Origin: Nigrospora sphaerica
Taxonomy: Eukaryota; Ascomycota; Sordariomycetes; Amphisphaeriales; Apiosporaceae
Direction of reading: 5' to 3'
Assembly: GCA_018287875.1 (NCBI GenBank)
Contig: JAGVVL010000001.1
Location: forward strand, 6,138,001 to 6,202,000
Length of the DNA stretch: 64,000 bases
This document shows positions 1 to 11,947 of the stretch, piece after piece (position 1 is the first letter of the stretch; every line of letters starts with the position of its first letter). Both the position numbers and the translations under genes were made by a program. The notes beneath the pieces were generated by a model that made no database searches, was not told where the DNA came from, and was given only the letters and a program-made list of their open reading frames with translations.

Positions 1-1035
1 CGGGGCTGAACAGCTTGTCCTCGCGCACGTTGGCCCAGAAGGCGCGGCTCAGGTCAGTGCGCACGGTGCCCGGGTCTGCCGATCGCGGGGCGTCAGCGGT
101 GTTTTGCTGTTTTCTCTTTCCACCGGCAAAGGGTGCGTCTTATATCTTCTCTTTAACCCGGCGGGGGGTATACGTGTAGAAGGTGGGGGCGAGGCATGAG
201 GATTCAGGGGGCGGCGTCTTAAAGCCGAGGAGGGAGGAAAGGACCAAGAGCCAAGTGAAGGGGGTTCGTTGGGTTAGGAGATAAGAGACGGGGGGAACGA
301 GCGGCCAGCAAAAAACACGGGGAGGAACAAGAGGGCGGTTGCGAAAAACTTACGGTAAGCCACAGCCAGGGCGCGGTCGCCGCAGCGCTGGCGCAGGTGG
401 AGGTCGAAGGTCTTGGTCAGCGAGGCCACGCCGGCCTTGGAGGCGCGGTACGAGTACCAGCCGCCGAGGCGGTTGTCGGCGGTCGAGCCGACGCGGGCCG
501 AGGCGGTGAGCCAGGTGGCGTGGGCGGGAAGGCGGAAAGACGAGGAGGAGGAGGAGGAGGAGGAGGAGGAAGAGGAAGAAGAGGACGCGGCGGCGGCGCG
601 CTTGGTGGGCAGCAAGTCGCCGAAGCACTTCATGAGCACGAGGGGCCCGAGGGTGTTGACGCGCAGCGTCTCGAGGGCGGCGTCGTAGCGGACCTGGCCG
701 GGGCTCCGCTCCGGGTGCAGCACGCCGGGCAGCGCGAGCGCGAGGCCCAGGTGCCAGCTGCCCGGCGGGAAGAGGGCGCGCGCCCGCGCCGCCGCCGCCG
801 CCACGCTCGCCTCGTCCGTCACGTCGAGCGGCACCACCGTCAGCCGGTCCCCGGCGTCCGCGTCCGCGCCCCCCGCGTCGTCGTCCCCCAGGAGCGCCGC
901 TCGCGTCGCCTCCACCGCCGCCTCCGTCCGGCACGTCGCCACCACCGGCGCCGTTGTCGTCCGCAGCGCGTGCCGCGCCGCCGCCCGCCCGAGGCCCCGG
1001 CTTGCCGGCGTCACGAGGATCCACGGCCGCGACAT
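1..1035 (-). CDS. Short-chain dehydrogenase/reductase (C-factor-like SDR), 3' end cut by window edge
   Basis: NAD(P)-dependent SDR oxidoreductase; the substrate is unknown. Exon 1 is 1035-354 and exon 2 is 75-1, continuing outside the window. The 278-bp intron has donor GTAAGT and acceptor GGCAG. Joining restores the line AVAYHPGTVRTDLS, the usual SDR segment after the active site. Near the N-terminus TPASRGLG stands for the TGxxxGxG cofactor loop. The catalytic Tyr and Lys are in WYSYRASKA, preceded by a Ser in TASARVGS. The NNAG position reads LALPG, an unusual variant. A tract of about 17 serines, encoded by the (GAG)n repeat at 542-583, interrupts the protein just before the catalytic Ser segment. 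The set DNRLGGWYSYRASK plus HPGTV resembles C-factor/CsgA-type SDRs. The fold assignment is firm; the specific function is not known. Confidence 0.88.
542..583. repeat. (GAG)n trinucleotide repeat coding for poly-Ser
   Basis: An imperfect run of GAG/GAA on the + strand lies inside exon 1 of the SDR gene. Read on the minus strand as TCC/TCT it codes for the serine tract. Its length is a multiple of three in the frame used, so the reading frame stays open. Confidence 0.9.
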
Positions 1036-2063
1036 CGGTCGGCGGCCCGGCGGGGAAAAAGGGGGGAAGGGAGGAGGCCCGGGTCGGGGCCTGGTTTGGG
1101 TGGGTGAGGAAACGGGTGGCGCACGGTAAAGAACAGGCTGTAGGCTGTCAGTTGGATCCGGGGTGCTGCTGAGCCGGGACTACAAAGCTGGTCGCGAGAT
1201 ATAGGGACTGGCGGTCAAGGATCATCTCATCGCCTTTTCGCGAGGAATAATCGCTTGTTTTCCCAGGCGTGCCCTACTGTGCCTTGATACAATCACGAGA
1301 CGGAGACGAGTGATGAATCATCGGCCGCCAATTAGAGTTGTACCCCGGGCGCCCCGTGCGGATTCGCGCGATCACGACGCCTGAAAATTCGCGACGTCTT
1401 GTACGCTCGGAAGCACCTTCATCAGCCGCAGGAAAAAAGGAACGCGACACTCCCGAGGTTCGCAGCTTCGATATCACAACGCCTACTCAGTGCCCTGCGT
1501 GTTAACAGCGCTCGTGCGTCCCCAGATGCCAGAATTACAAGACCGGTCAAGACGTCTCGAAGTCCAGTCGCGGCTTCGTTTCCGAGGCTTTTCTATCGTG
1601 CTTTATTCCTCCTTCACCCGGCCCTTTGTTGTGCCCCTAGGAGGTACATATCCTCCCGCAAAATGGTGCGAGAATCATAATTTTCAACTAAGGGGTATAC
1701 GACAACCACCCCGATTAATTCGTACCGACAGCTCCGGGGCCTCCCCTGCGGGCAAACGTCTCCTGACTGCCCAGCGAAGATCCCAAAACTTGTCTCCGCG
1801 AGGAATCAGGGCGGGTTGTTCGACAGTCGTACCCGGGGCTGTCGCCCAACTGCCAAGAGGCCCAGAGCCCCGGCACCATCCAAGATGAGAATATCCAATT
1901 CCTGTACCGTCTAAAAAAAAAACAAAAAAACCGCGTTTGAGGCCACGTCACCGTCGAGGTCGGAGATTATGCCAGTCAATGGCGAGCGGTATCGTGAAGG
2001 AGGGAAAAGTTCGCGGCGGCGATTACGGCCAAGAGAGTGGGCCCAAGTCGTTCGTCGGATCGG
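1036..2063. other. Gene-free interval between SDR and tetraspanin genes
   Basis: This is the upstream region of the minus-strand SDR gene and the downstream region of the tetraspanin gene. Open frames here are short, overlap on both strands and show no recognisable domain. A short A-rich stretch lies near 1912-1930. I see no gene. Confidence 0.6.
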
Positions 2064-2863
2064 TTAGAATTGGCGGGCACCGTTCTTCTCGTCGATGTGG
2101 CGGAATCTCTCGCGCTCCTTGCGGTCCTTCATCAGGCAGGCCGTCGCCAAGACGAGAGCGACGTCGATGCCGACCATGCCGAAAACCGCCGTGAAGATGT
2201 TGTCGACGAAAACGTTGGTAAAAGCCGTCAGGGGCACGGCGCATCCCGTCACAAGCGAGGCGGCAGCGGGACTCGGGCAAGTGGCATCGGTGATGAAGGC
2301 AGGAGACGTGCTGTTGAAGTAGCCACAGCATTGGAACTAAGGCACGTGTTAGGAGGAGAAAAGGGGGAAGCACCGGGCTTTTGCCCGCCGGGATCGCTTA
2401 CCGTGGTCTGCATCAGCTCTTGCACCTCCGGCGGCTGAGAAATCCAGATGTTGGCAAACTCCTGCTTCGTCCTCAGAGTGATGAGCCACAGGTCCAAGCC
2501 GATGATCAAGCTGAAGACAGCGGTGACGACAATCATCCAGCCCGAGAACTTAAGCCATCCTCGCGCCGGGGTGGCAAGCGCAGGCAGGGTGAGGACGAAG
2601 GTGATGAGGGTCATGACGGCGTTGGCGATTCCGGCTGTGTCCGTGTTAGCCACGACGTTCTCGCAACCCCGCGGCCCGTCCGTCTTCTACACACCTTGAA
2701 GGGGGAACCGCTGGTACAGCAGATCGCGCGCGGCCTGTTCGCCCTCGGTCGGCGGGCTGAAGCACGTCTGTAGGACGATGACGGAGAATGCCAGCATGAT
2801 GGCGCCCGTGACGGCAAAGAGGCCGTCGATGACCACGTAGGCCGTGAGGATCCTGTTGCCCAT
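2064..2863 (-). CDS. PLS1: Fungal tetraspanin Pls1
   Basis: Small four-pass membrane protein of the fungal tetraspanin family. In plant-pathogenic ascomycetes Pls1 is needed for penetration-peg emergence from appressoria, and in saprotrophs for ascospore germination (family knowledge). Exons are 2863-2695, 2634-2402 and 2336-2064, with introns of 60 and 65 bp whose CTAAC branch points lie close to the acceptors. The product is 224 aa, essentially the length of known Pls1 proteins. Membrane segments are near residues 10-31, 59-80, 88-110 and 185-207. The large extracellular loop carries the tetraspanin CCG motif (Cys137-Cys138-Gly139), Cys154 and Cys166. The CCG motif begins right after the second intron, so the second splice is supported by the motif it creates. 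The short charged C-tail (KDRKERERF) is cytosolic. The start ATG is the first in frame and places the first membrane segment correctly. Confidence 0.88.
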
Positions 2864-5800
2864 CTTGTCGACTGTCGTGTATGGCTGGGGGTCGATAACC
2901 TCGTCGTCGCTCCTCCTCGTTGGTCCTTAGACCGGCGGCACCGGGTCGACCTCTGCTGGTATCGGGTATGTTAAAGGCGGTTTCAATGGGAAACGAAATC
3001 GGCGACGTCCGGCGTCGTGATGGGGAAACAAAGGTGTCGCTTGCGGAGGTGTAACGAGGGATGCCGTCCAACAAGCCTACACGATAGGGAATGAAGGGGG
3101 AAAAGAAGGCGTGTGGTTGGTGAAGAGCCAGCAACACACGAAAAAAAGCCACCAAACAAAAACTACACCTTCAACCTGGAAGCGGGAGAATCGAACAAAA
3201 GCGGAAATGAAGCGAATACAGAATTAGGAAAGAAACGGTGGAGGAAGCGGTGCGGCGGCGGAGGTGAGAAGGTAGAACGAAGCTGGGCAGTGGACGGGAG
3301 ATCCGCAACGAAGAGGAGCAGGCCGGACGGACAGCGGGCACAAGCGCCCCGAGGCCCCCAGTTGGCACCTGGGCCTGCCAATCGATGGATCCCCTTCATT
3401 CTGGGCTTCATACACCTGGGACAGCAGCTGAATTGCGAGGAGGGCTCGCCAGAGATGCCCATGGCCCGGTTCCACGCCCACCAGGCCCCGAGTCGAGACA
3501 CAGAGCCCGGCCCCAAAGGCGCGTGGTCTGACGAGCGCGCGGCAGGCGAGCAGAAGGGCCAAAAGCTCACCATGTGGTCCCACCTGCCATGATGCGTGTC
3601 TCGCCTCATCCCATTACCATCAGGAGGTGAGGTCGTCCATTCTGCACGTCCTTGGCAGGCCGGCCGCAGACAATTCGCAGCGTGGCCGCGCTGCTGGACG
3701 CCCAGGGGGGGGGGAGGGCCCTGACGGTTGGCGTTTCAAGGCTTGTCAGGAGAGGGCTTTATCGCCAGATCTGAAGCAAGACGACATTCCCGGAGGGGCC
3801 TGCACGTGCCCCAGGGCGCGCCGTGGGCACAGAGCCGCCGGGCTGCCACCAATCAGAGACGGCACGGCCGTTGAGGCTCGGCAGTGCTTCTCCATGCATC
3901 GAACCACGTTTGGGGCCAGAGCTTGTGAGGCTCTAACGGCCGGGTGGGTTCACCGCAAAGCTCAGCTCGGCCGTCGGCTCGTTTATGACGCTGGCCCAGG
4001 CGGCCTGGCTGGATCACGGCATGCCCGTCGTGTCGCGGCTCTCGTTCTCTACCGTTGGCTTGCCCCCGAGTAACTGGCCCCTTCTGCCCTTCTGTTCCTG
4101 GAGACCGCCATCTGCCGTCCGCCGCGCCCTAACCGACGGCGTGACGACTGTGGTCGGCCAGCGCTACGCGCGCCGGAGCCGCGTGGGAGAGACGGCCAAG
4201 GCCGCGGGATGGGAGGAGATGGGATGAAGCATGCCGGGCCTCCCTTGTTTTCCCGCCTGGCCGCGCGCGTATCACGATGGCCCGTCCTGCGGCGGCGGTC
4301 ACAGAAGCTCAAACTCTACGTCGGGACGGGCAGACGAACCAGCCGAGTCACGGACATACGTACCTCTGGTGAGAGCCGCCGCTCCACGTGGCACAGATGG
4401 GTACATGAGGCCAGCAGCGGTAGTGCAAACAGCGAGGCCAGGATCCATAATGGCCCTTCGCAATGGCAATTGTACGTGCGCATTGATGTCGCAGGTGCGT
4501 GCTGCTGGGGATCGAGGCGTCGCGTCGCCCTGCCTTGTTTCCGCATTGGGCCGAACACCCCCACGCCCAGCTTCTGTATATATTCTCGTGGGTTGAAAAC
4601 CCACCTACCTCCTCCTACGTGAGGTAAGTAGTGCACAATAGTATTGGCCTAGGGTCCCTGTTCGGCGTGGACGAGGACCTGTCAGCAACAATACGGCTGG
4701 CAGAGCACCTGTTCCGGTACCTACGTCTTGCCTTGCAGGAGTCGCTTGCGAGCAAGAACTCCATGCGGCGAACCCAGGCGCAAACGACGTGCCTGCGTAC
4801 TTTTAGGTACTCAAGGGAGACACGGTAAGTAGTCCCCCAGCTTCCCCTGGTTCTCGGGCGTCGTGGCTTGCAGGCGCCCGTACGGCCGACAACTGCACCT
4901 CAATCTCTCGCGCTTAAAAACAGCAGCACGAATGCAAGCCACGCGGGTGGCAGAAGATCAAACCGCGCTTACCATCGCAGCCCTTCCGGTCCCGGGAGGA
5001 ACAGACGGGTCGCGTTGGCAGGCTGGCCCGGGAGCTTATGAGGGGGAACAAACCAGCGCGTCCATGTGCGTTGAGCGCCGAGTGTGTGCGAGGCCTCACC
5101 TCACAAGGAGGCGCTGCAAGCGATGCAATCACAAGACCTGCATCCACGTGTAGCCGGGCAATCACCAAAGGCAAATGCCTTTCTACGCAGCTTGTCCGTG
5201 CAGAATGCCATAATTAAGACGTCAAGCACATGGGAGGGCGCGGACGGCAACGAGGGCTGCCTCGCGGTGAGCAGGGTACAGTTGGGCAGGCCAGCAAGTC
5301 AGCAAGCCAGCAAGCAGCCTCTGGACTAAAAACCCACGATCCAATGCCCACCAGGCAGCCTGCCAGTGATATCACCAGCGGGCAGCAAAGACTCGATCCG
5401 CCGCCGTCGGTCCACTTATGAGGACGGGATCGTGTAATGGTATGCACGGCCATCGTCATCGTTGATCAGGCCCAACTCGTCCGGATCGATCCTGGTATCG
5501 GTTCGACTTGTCCGGATTCATCATCATGTGTCTGCACGCAACCGGGGCCCGGCGCGCGCGCAGATGGATTGGTGTCTCGCCGCCGTTTGCATGGAGGGTA
5601 CATACCCCTCTCCCCGGCGGGCTCTCTTTTCGCCTTTCGCTCCACTCCGCCTCTCCAGGGCTGTTTGGAGAGGTTCCGGCCTTGCTAGGTGAGACGAGAC
5701 GCGGGATGGCCAACGTCGAGCTCACCCTGCTTTGGCCGGTTGCGTCTGTCGCAGATGGCGTTTGCTCAGACACTGGTCGGCTTTTGCTTCGTGGGGTAGA

Positions 5801-6314
5801 TGAAGCACCATCCCGTCTTTGGATTAAGGCTGTCGGCGGCGATCCCAAGCGGTAACCCTTAACCCCGACTTCGAGACCGCATCCATCAGGACGGGAAGAG
5901 GCGACGCGAGATCGGGCATAGTCTGCACGTGCAAGGCAACAGGGTCCCTGTAATTTTTTTTCTTTAATCGGCTCTCCATTCCTACTTATACACGCCACTT
6001 GGCGATAATGACCTTTGGCCACCCGTCGGGAATAATGCCGACTGCCCCGGTTTCCCGGCCGCCAAGCGCTCATTGCTACAGGAGAGCAAGCCACGGTGGT
6101 TGCGGATACTGCCCGCCCAGAGCATGACTAAGGGCGCATTCGCTCGCCGCTTTCCAGGCGTCGTCGAAGACGACGCGGGTCGGGGCATGGAAGGAAAAGA
6201 GATGGAGGGAGAAAGAAAAGAAGGGAAAGGAAAGGGGTCCCTATTCGGACGTGAACACCCTCCTCCCAACCCTGCCATTCCGGTCGGGACTGCGTGCGTC
6301 CAAGCCTGCCACCT

Positions 6315-6345
6315 CACACACACACACACTCTCTCTCTCTTTCTC
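6315..6345. repeat. Compound (CA)n(CT)n microsatellite
   Basis: About seven CA units pass directly into about six CT units, followed by a short TTCTC tail. It is in non-coding DNA. Confidence 0.9.
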
Positions 6346-8316
6346 GGCCTCGCACGTCGTCCCTCCCGAACGAAAAGGTCGTCCTCGGAAGCTGCCTAGC
6401 TCCTCTGACTCTTCCTCTTCTCAGCCATGCCCTCGCCGCTGATTGGCCGGTCGGTGCAGGACTATCGGAATGCTCTCCACTTCATTTCCCCTTGTCAACG
6501 GCTCGCAATCCCTAATCTTGGACCCTTGCCCAGACGACTGCAGCCAGTGCTTCGTAACCCGTGCGCTATACAGACGTAGCGCCGTGCCCTTCTCGAGCGA
6601 GCGGCAGCCAGCTCGTCGCCGGTTCAACGACTATTGCGCTACCAAGGACACACATGCCACCCCATCCACCCCACGGGATATTGCCGTCACCCACTTTCCC
6701 TACCTTCCCTACCGCCTAGCCGTAGGTCACGCGTGTTTCTCTTACTTTCACTCTTTTTTTTCGCTCTCTCACGCACACTTTTCTCTCTGTGTGTATGTAT
6801 GTGTGGGCGCGTGTGTGCGCGTACCAGTCCCTTTCTGCACGGACGGCATACGTCAGACAATGGGCACTTTTCTCCCCGTTCCTGGTCTCGTGGGCGAGAC
6901 AGCCCGCCGACAGGGGATCTCTACTACTGCTACTACCGTACTGCAGGTGGGGGAGCACGAGCAATGGAGAAGCAGGCCACAACGGGATCCGGCCCAGCCT
7001 GCCTTCGGCCTACCACGCCCGTACGAACAGAATCAAGTACGCGGGATTATGTACGTACCCAATGCTACCCGCCCTCTTTTTTCTAGATATCATCTGCTAC
7101 CCGTTTATCAGCAGGCGGACCTAGGCGCAACCTCTCCGATCCTGGTCCCTCGACGGGCCCCTGGTTCCCTCACGGAGCCAGGTATGTATCCCAAGTGCGA
7201 GCCCATTTACCCTAGTGGACTGTGGGGTCCACAGGCACGCATATCTGTACAGCAATCCAGGTTGGTCGGACGGCGCGAGTACTTGCACGGCGCAACCCTG
7301 CAAAGACGCAACCTCGCCCGACGACCTAGTACTTCACATGGGAGCCATGCTGCCATGCACGAGGGGGAAGGGGCTAACCCAGTGTGTGTGCCAGTACATC
7401 GGAGCGGGTGGTAAATGGTAGGTGGGCAGATAACTAGGTACCGAGGGTCGACAGGTGGCTTTTACTCCCGTACTAAGAGAGGAGTCGGAAGGGCTGACGA
7501 CCATCCCACACCGACCAGCCTGCAGCTACGCTGCTCCGCAGGCCGTCCAGGACCGTTGATTGCACGAAGCGTCGGTACTATTGAAGGCCGGAAGCTTTAC
7601 GCGCAGCCCAACCCTGCCAGCCTTTTTGTCTGGGGCGAACAAGGACGGTAGCGATACACTCGGATACGGAGAACACTCCCATCCACGGGTAGAGACAGTA
7701 GTAGTACACAGGCGCGGTGCTTTGCTTACTTGCTTGCCAAATACTTATATATCTACCTATCTAGAGTCCTCAACGTAGGTATTTCATGTCCGTTTCTTCA
7801 ACCCCACCACCTAGGGACCGACGGCAGCCAGGGAAGGCAAGCGCTGGCCGCACCCGTTCAAGCAGGCAACGGCCTGGGGTGGGCCTCGAGCAGGCTCGCC
7901 GCATCGCGGCCATCTTCAGGCCCTCAAAAAAGCAACCTCACCAAGCACCAAGGCCCCCATGGAGACCGTCAGCACTGTGTCCGCCTGTCAGCTAGGGTTG
8001 GGAGCACGACGCGCACCCTGAAGGGTTGCATTGCACTGTGCGTTGGGTGGTCCTCCGACCCCACGAGACAGATTCCGCCCCACCGCGTGGTAATCACACT
8101 CACGGCTAGTGAGATTATGTATCCTCCCGGGCTAGAGGACTAGCTATCCAGACGGCGCCGCCTCGCTTCTTCCTGGGGCCAAAGCTTGTCGCGTCCTCAT
8201 CAACCCGGAAGACCGCGACTGCGCTACCGAGGCCTTACAAAGTACCCGTACCGGCACTTTGGTCTGGGAAGGGGGTACGGCCAGGACCCAACGGGCGCCG
8301 GTGGAGAAGAGGGAGG

Positions 8317-8342
<26 letters not shown>
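8317..8342. repeat. (GA)n microsatellite
   Basis: An uninterrupted run of about 12-13 GA units in the intergenic region upstream of MCM1. Confidence 0.9.
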
Positions 8343-8347
<5 letters not shown>

Positions 8348-9240
8348 GATCGCGCGATCGGCATCGAGGTAATATGCGGTTGCGCTCGTGCGGCCGAGTC
8401 GACGGTTGACGGACAGTAGCTAATTCCCAGTCGGGCCCAGTGGGCGGACGGACGGGCGGGCAGCGCAGGCAAAATGGTGGGCTGGAGACAGACAGGCCGA
8501 CTGCCCTCCCGCTTTTCACGACCAGGGTCCAGGAGAGAGGGGGGAGCCCCGACTGCAGGTTGGGATGTTTCGCGCAATTGGCGCGCCGCGATAGGAAAAG
8601 AGGGTAGATTGGTCCCATTGGACCCGGACCCGTCGCCCTTTCATGGCACAGGTCGCACTGCGGTAGGCTCATGTGCGAAAAGACGATTCGGGTCCGTACC
8701 AATTCCCTGGCGAGGTACCCGGCCCTGGCCCTTCGGCTCAGGCGTCCCGTGGATGGGCGCCGGGTCGCTCTGTCGCTCGCACTCTCGATTAACAATTGAA
8801 AAGCCGCCTAGTCCATGCCCATGCGCGCCGCGTGAAATCTCGAGAGTTTGAACGCTCGGTCATGGAGGTTTGTTTGTCGAGTCATCCGCATGTATCTCTG
8901 ACACCGTCGCCAGGGGGTTCAAGCTCCAGCCCCTTCCCCCCGCAGCCCGCAGCCTTGCGTCGTGTTCTCTCCCCTACAATGTCAGTATAAGTACCTGGGT
9001 ATGCAAAGCATGTACCTTCTTACTTGCTTGCCTTTGTGAGGTACCTCCTGCGAGGGGTTGGGCTCTGCGAGCGGACTGTTCGCCGACTGCGCGTGCGAAC
9101 GGGAAATGCGACAGATCCAGGCGGGCAGGGAGCCGGGTTACTAGGGGAGGGGAAGGGAGGGGGAGGTTCCCTTTTCCTCCTCCTCCTTCCTCTTCATAGG
9201 CCAGTGGTTGAGCAAGCAGCGACCCCCGGTACGCAAAAGC

Positions 9241-9390
9241 CATGTTGCGGGCAGCTTGGCCATGCCATCCGATCCATGTTCCCATGTTCCCATGCTCCCG
9301 CGTCGACGCCCACGACCTCGCCCGCACACCCACGCTCGCGTCCATGCTGCCTTGCCCTGCACAGCCATGCCCATGCCATGCCCTGCCATG
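9241..9390. repeat. CATG-dense minisatellite-like block
   Basis: CATG occurs at 9241, 9261, 9275, 9283, 9291, 9343, 9366, 9372, 9377 and 9387. Part of the spacing is a regular 8 bp (CATGTTCC units), part a 5-6 bp CATGC unit. The block looks like degenerate tandem duplication in non-coding DNA. Confidence 0.75.
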
Positions 9391-10418
9391 CCATTCTTGC
9401 CGTCGGCCTCCCTTCCACGCCGGCCAGCACGGCACCGTCTGACTGGCTGACTGGCTGCTGCACCGAGGAGGAGAACATGCTCCACCCGCACTGCTCATCA
9501 AAGGTTTGAAGAAACGAACGCCTGGGTGAGACCGGGGGGGGCCATTAGGCCCTGCTTAGCGCTGCTACTGGAGGGGGGAGGCACGGGGAGCGACCCTCTG
9601 CCACCAAGTGGACTGGGAGCCGAGCATCTACTCCAAGGACCGCCACGCCCCCGCCTTCTGCTTTTTAAAGTATCAGGCCGTGGCCGTGTGCTACTACCAC
9701 CTCGCTATCCTCTTTTCAATCAGCCCGCATTCACCTTTCCTGATCAATCAAGACGACCAAATAGAGTACTGCCCTCGTTTGCGTTTGTCTGTCGCCGGCT
9801 GTGTGTCAGTCCATCACGAGCAACGAGACCGACTTAGACGCAACTTCCCGTGTTGCCCGAAACGAACAGGTACGTGTGAAGCAACAGTGGCTTTTTCTTT
9901 CTTTCTCTCGCACCCCGCTGCCCGCGACTGCATCTTGCTCGATCCGAGGGCAGCAGCGGCCGTGGCCGTGATAGCGGCGGCGAAAGCAGCCGCCGCCGCC
10001 GCCGCTGCCGCAATACCAAAACCAACAGTGGCACTGCTCGCCTCCTTCTGTGATGACCCTTCCCAGACTTGGAAGAGTCTTCCAAGACAGGACAAAGGGC
10101 CACCAGCTAGTTGGCCGAGCTGCGCTCTTCCTTTCCCGATCTCGATCCCGACCCTCCCTTTTCCCCGTCCACCTTATGTCCTGGTTACGCTGTGCCGGTT
10201 TGGTGTGGTTGCTGGGAACGCGCGCGTCTGTAGTGGACGCGCTCCAGCCCCGACCTTTGTCCTTTGCTCGTTCCCTCGCGCTTCTCACTTTCGGCCTAGC
10301 AGCGAAAAAAAACAACTGTGGCCGCCCGTCAGCCCGCTGTCCGTCCCGCTTGACATCGACGGGAACAGGTGGATGGATAGAGAGACACACACCACCCAAG
10401 TCCCCTCCCCACCCACTG

Positions 10419-10437
10419 CCCCCCCCCCCCCCCCCCC
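10419..10437. repeat. Homopolymer C19
   Basis: A run of 19 C residues about 600 bp upstream of the MCM1 start codon. Its length may be uncertain in the assembly. Confidence 0.85.
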
Positions 10438-11039
10438 TTCCCAGAGAGGCCAGGACCCAAGACCCGGCCAAGCGAGGCCAGAAAGCACTGAACACCCGCC
10501 CACATTACCTGGCGGGTTGGCCTGCCCCGACCCGACCAAACTCTGGAAGCCCAAGCTTTCCCCAAGCTGGAGCCCAGTACCCGTTCATACCACTTTCGGA
10601 ATTCCCACGTTCCCTTCAGCAAGCCAATCCGTTGCGCAAGCAAGCGGGGCAGGCAAGCAATCAGTGATTCGGTCAATCAACCAATCCCTTCGCTTCACTT
10701 GCATCAGTCGAGACAAGAACAAATTATTAAAAAAAAAGAATCAGCAGGAACGGTCTAGGCCACCCCCGTCTCCAGCAAACGGCATCCGCTCTTCTTGACG
10801 CGACTCGAGCATACCGATTGGTCGGTTGACACTGTCGCCCGTCCGCGCAAGCCGTCTGTGTCATTCCCGCCGAGCCACCGCCTGCTACAACAAGCTACTT
10901 CCCCTGCCAACTACAGAAAGACGCATCCTCCGCTCAAGGCCAGATCAAGTATAGGTCGTCGGCACCACACTCAAAGCAGCATCTCCACCACCTTATTTTT
11001 TGCCTTTTTCGTGATACCAGCGCTGTGACGTCGACAAAA

Positions 11040-11947
11040 ATGGCCGACATCACCGATCAGCACGACCAGACCTCCCCCAACGACATTGACGACGGCCACG
11101 CCGTCGGCAATGGCGCTGCCGCCAACGAGCCTCGCGGGGTTAAGCGTCAGCGACCCAGCGTCGCTGAAGACGACGATGATGACGATGAGAAGGGCGGTCG
11201 CGAGCGTCGCAAGATCGAAATCAAGTTCATCACCGACAAGTCCCGTCGCCACATCACTTTCTCAAAGCGTAAGGCGGGTATTATGAAGAAGGTACGTTGG
11301 CCCGGCCCCCCTCGGAACCATAGCGACCGCGTCTGGGCGTGTGCGTTCATTCTCCTTCGATCGCGCCTTGGTTCAACCCATCCCATCGCGCCCACCTAGC
11401 TCGGTCTCGTCCTGTTGTTTTTCGGGAAGACGCTGACATGTCCCATTCGCGCAGGCTTACGAGCTCTCCGTCCTCACCGGCACTCAGGTGCTCCTCTTGG
11501 TGGTGTCGGAAACTGGTCTCGTCTACACGTTTACGACGCCGAAGTTGCAACCGCTCGTTACCAAGGCCGAGGGCAAGAACTTGATTCAGGTACGAGTGGC
11601 ACCCATCACCTTTGCTTGCGCGTCTGGGAATGCGTGATGCTAACTATGGACCCGCAAAGGCATGCCTCAACGCGCCTGAGCCTACCCCTGGCAACGAGAA
11701 CGGTGTCGATGATTCCAACCAAGTCGAATCCCCCGAGGAACCCTCAAATCAACACCTGCCACCTCAGTCGAGTCGACCAGGCATGCCGCCCCAGAACCCC
11801 CACATGTCGGGCTACGGCATGCCCCCCAACGTGCCCATGGATCCCCAGCAGGCGTTGGCATACTCGAACTACGTACAGCAACGCGGTGCCCAGTACAGTA
11901 TGCCTCCGCAGTCGGGCATGCCTCAACACACGTCCCACCAATCGTAG
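11040..11947 (+). CDS. MCM1: MADS-box transcription factor Mcm1 (SRF type)
   Basis: Nuclear DNA-binding factor of the SRF/Mcm1 class. It binds CC(A/T)6GG-like sites as a dimer and in fungi acts with mating-type and cell-cycle partners. Exons are 11040-11291, 11455-11589 and 11660-11947, giving 224 aa. An acidic run (EDDDDDDE) precedes the MADS domain at about residues 56-115. That domain begins RRKIEIKFITDKSRRHITFS and continues through KAGIMKKAYELSVLTG and LLLVVSETGLVYTFTTPKLQ. The first intron (163 bp) interrupts the domain between KAGIMKK and AYELSV, in phase 0. The second (70 bp) has a GCTAAC branch point. The C-terminus is rich in Pro, Gln, Met and Asn (MPPQNPHM, PMDPQQAL), as in other filamentous-fungal Mcm1 proteins. 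The start ATG sits in CAAAAATGGC, a good initiation context. It stands alone in a long gene-free region. Confidence 0.95.

Larger units (their letters stand above)
2864..11039. other. 8.2-kb gene-free interval between PLS1 and MCM1
   Basis: The interval is upstream of both flanking genes, which are divergent, so it holds both promoters. It contains microsatellites (CA/CT near 6315, GA near 8317), a CATG-dense block (9241-9390), a C19 run (10419-10437) and several TAGGTA-type motifs. Two long open frames on the + strand (6443-7414 and 9608-10798) have simple-sequence composition and no domain, and I do not accept them as genes. No gene is supported. Confidence 0.55.

Noticed and set aside
6443..7414. 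A 323-codon open frame on the + strand
   Set aside because: Composition follows local GT/CT-rich simple sequence, no domain is recognisable, and other frames are similarly open.
9608..10798. A 396-codon open frame on the + strand upstream of MCM1
   Set aside because: It includes a C19 homopolymer, poly-Ala from GCC repeats and Pro/Ser-rich low-complexity sequence, with no domain and no splice logic. It ends 240 bp before the MCM1 ATG and is best explained as leader or promoter DNA.
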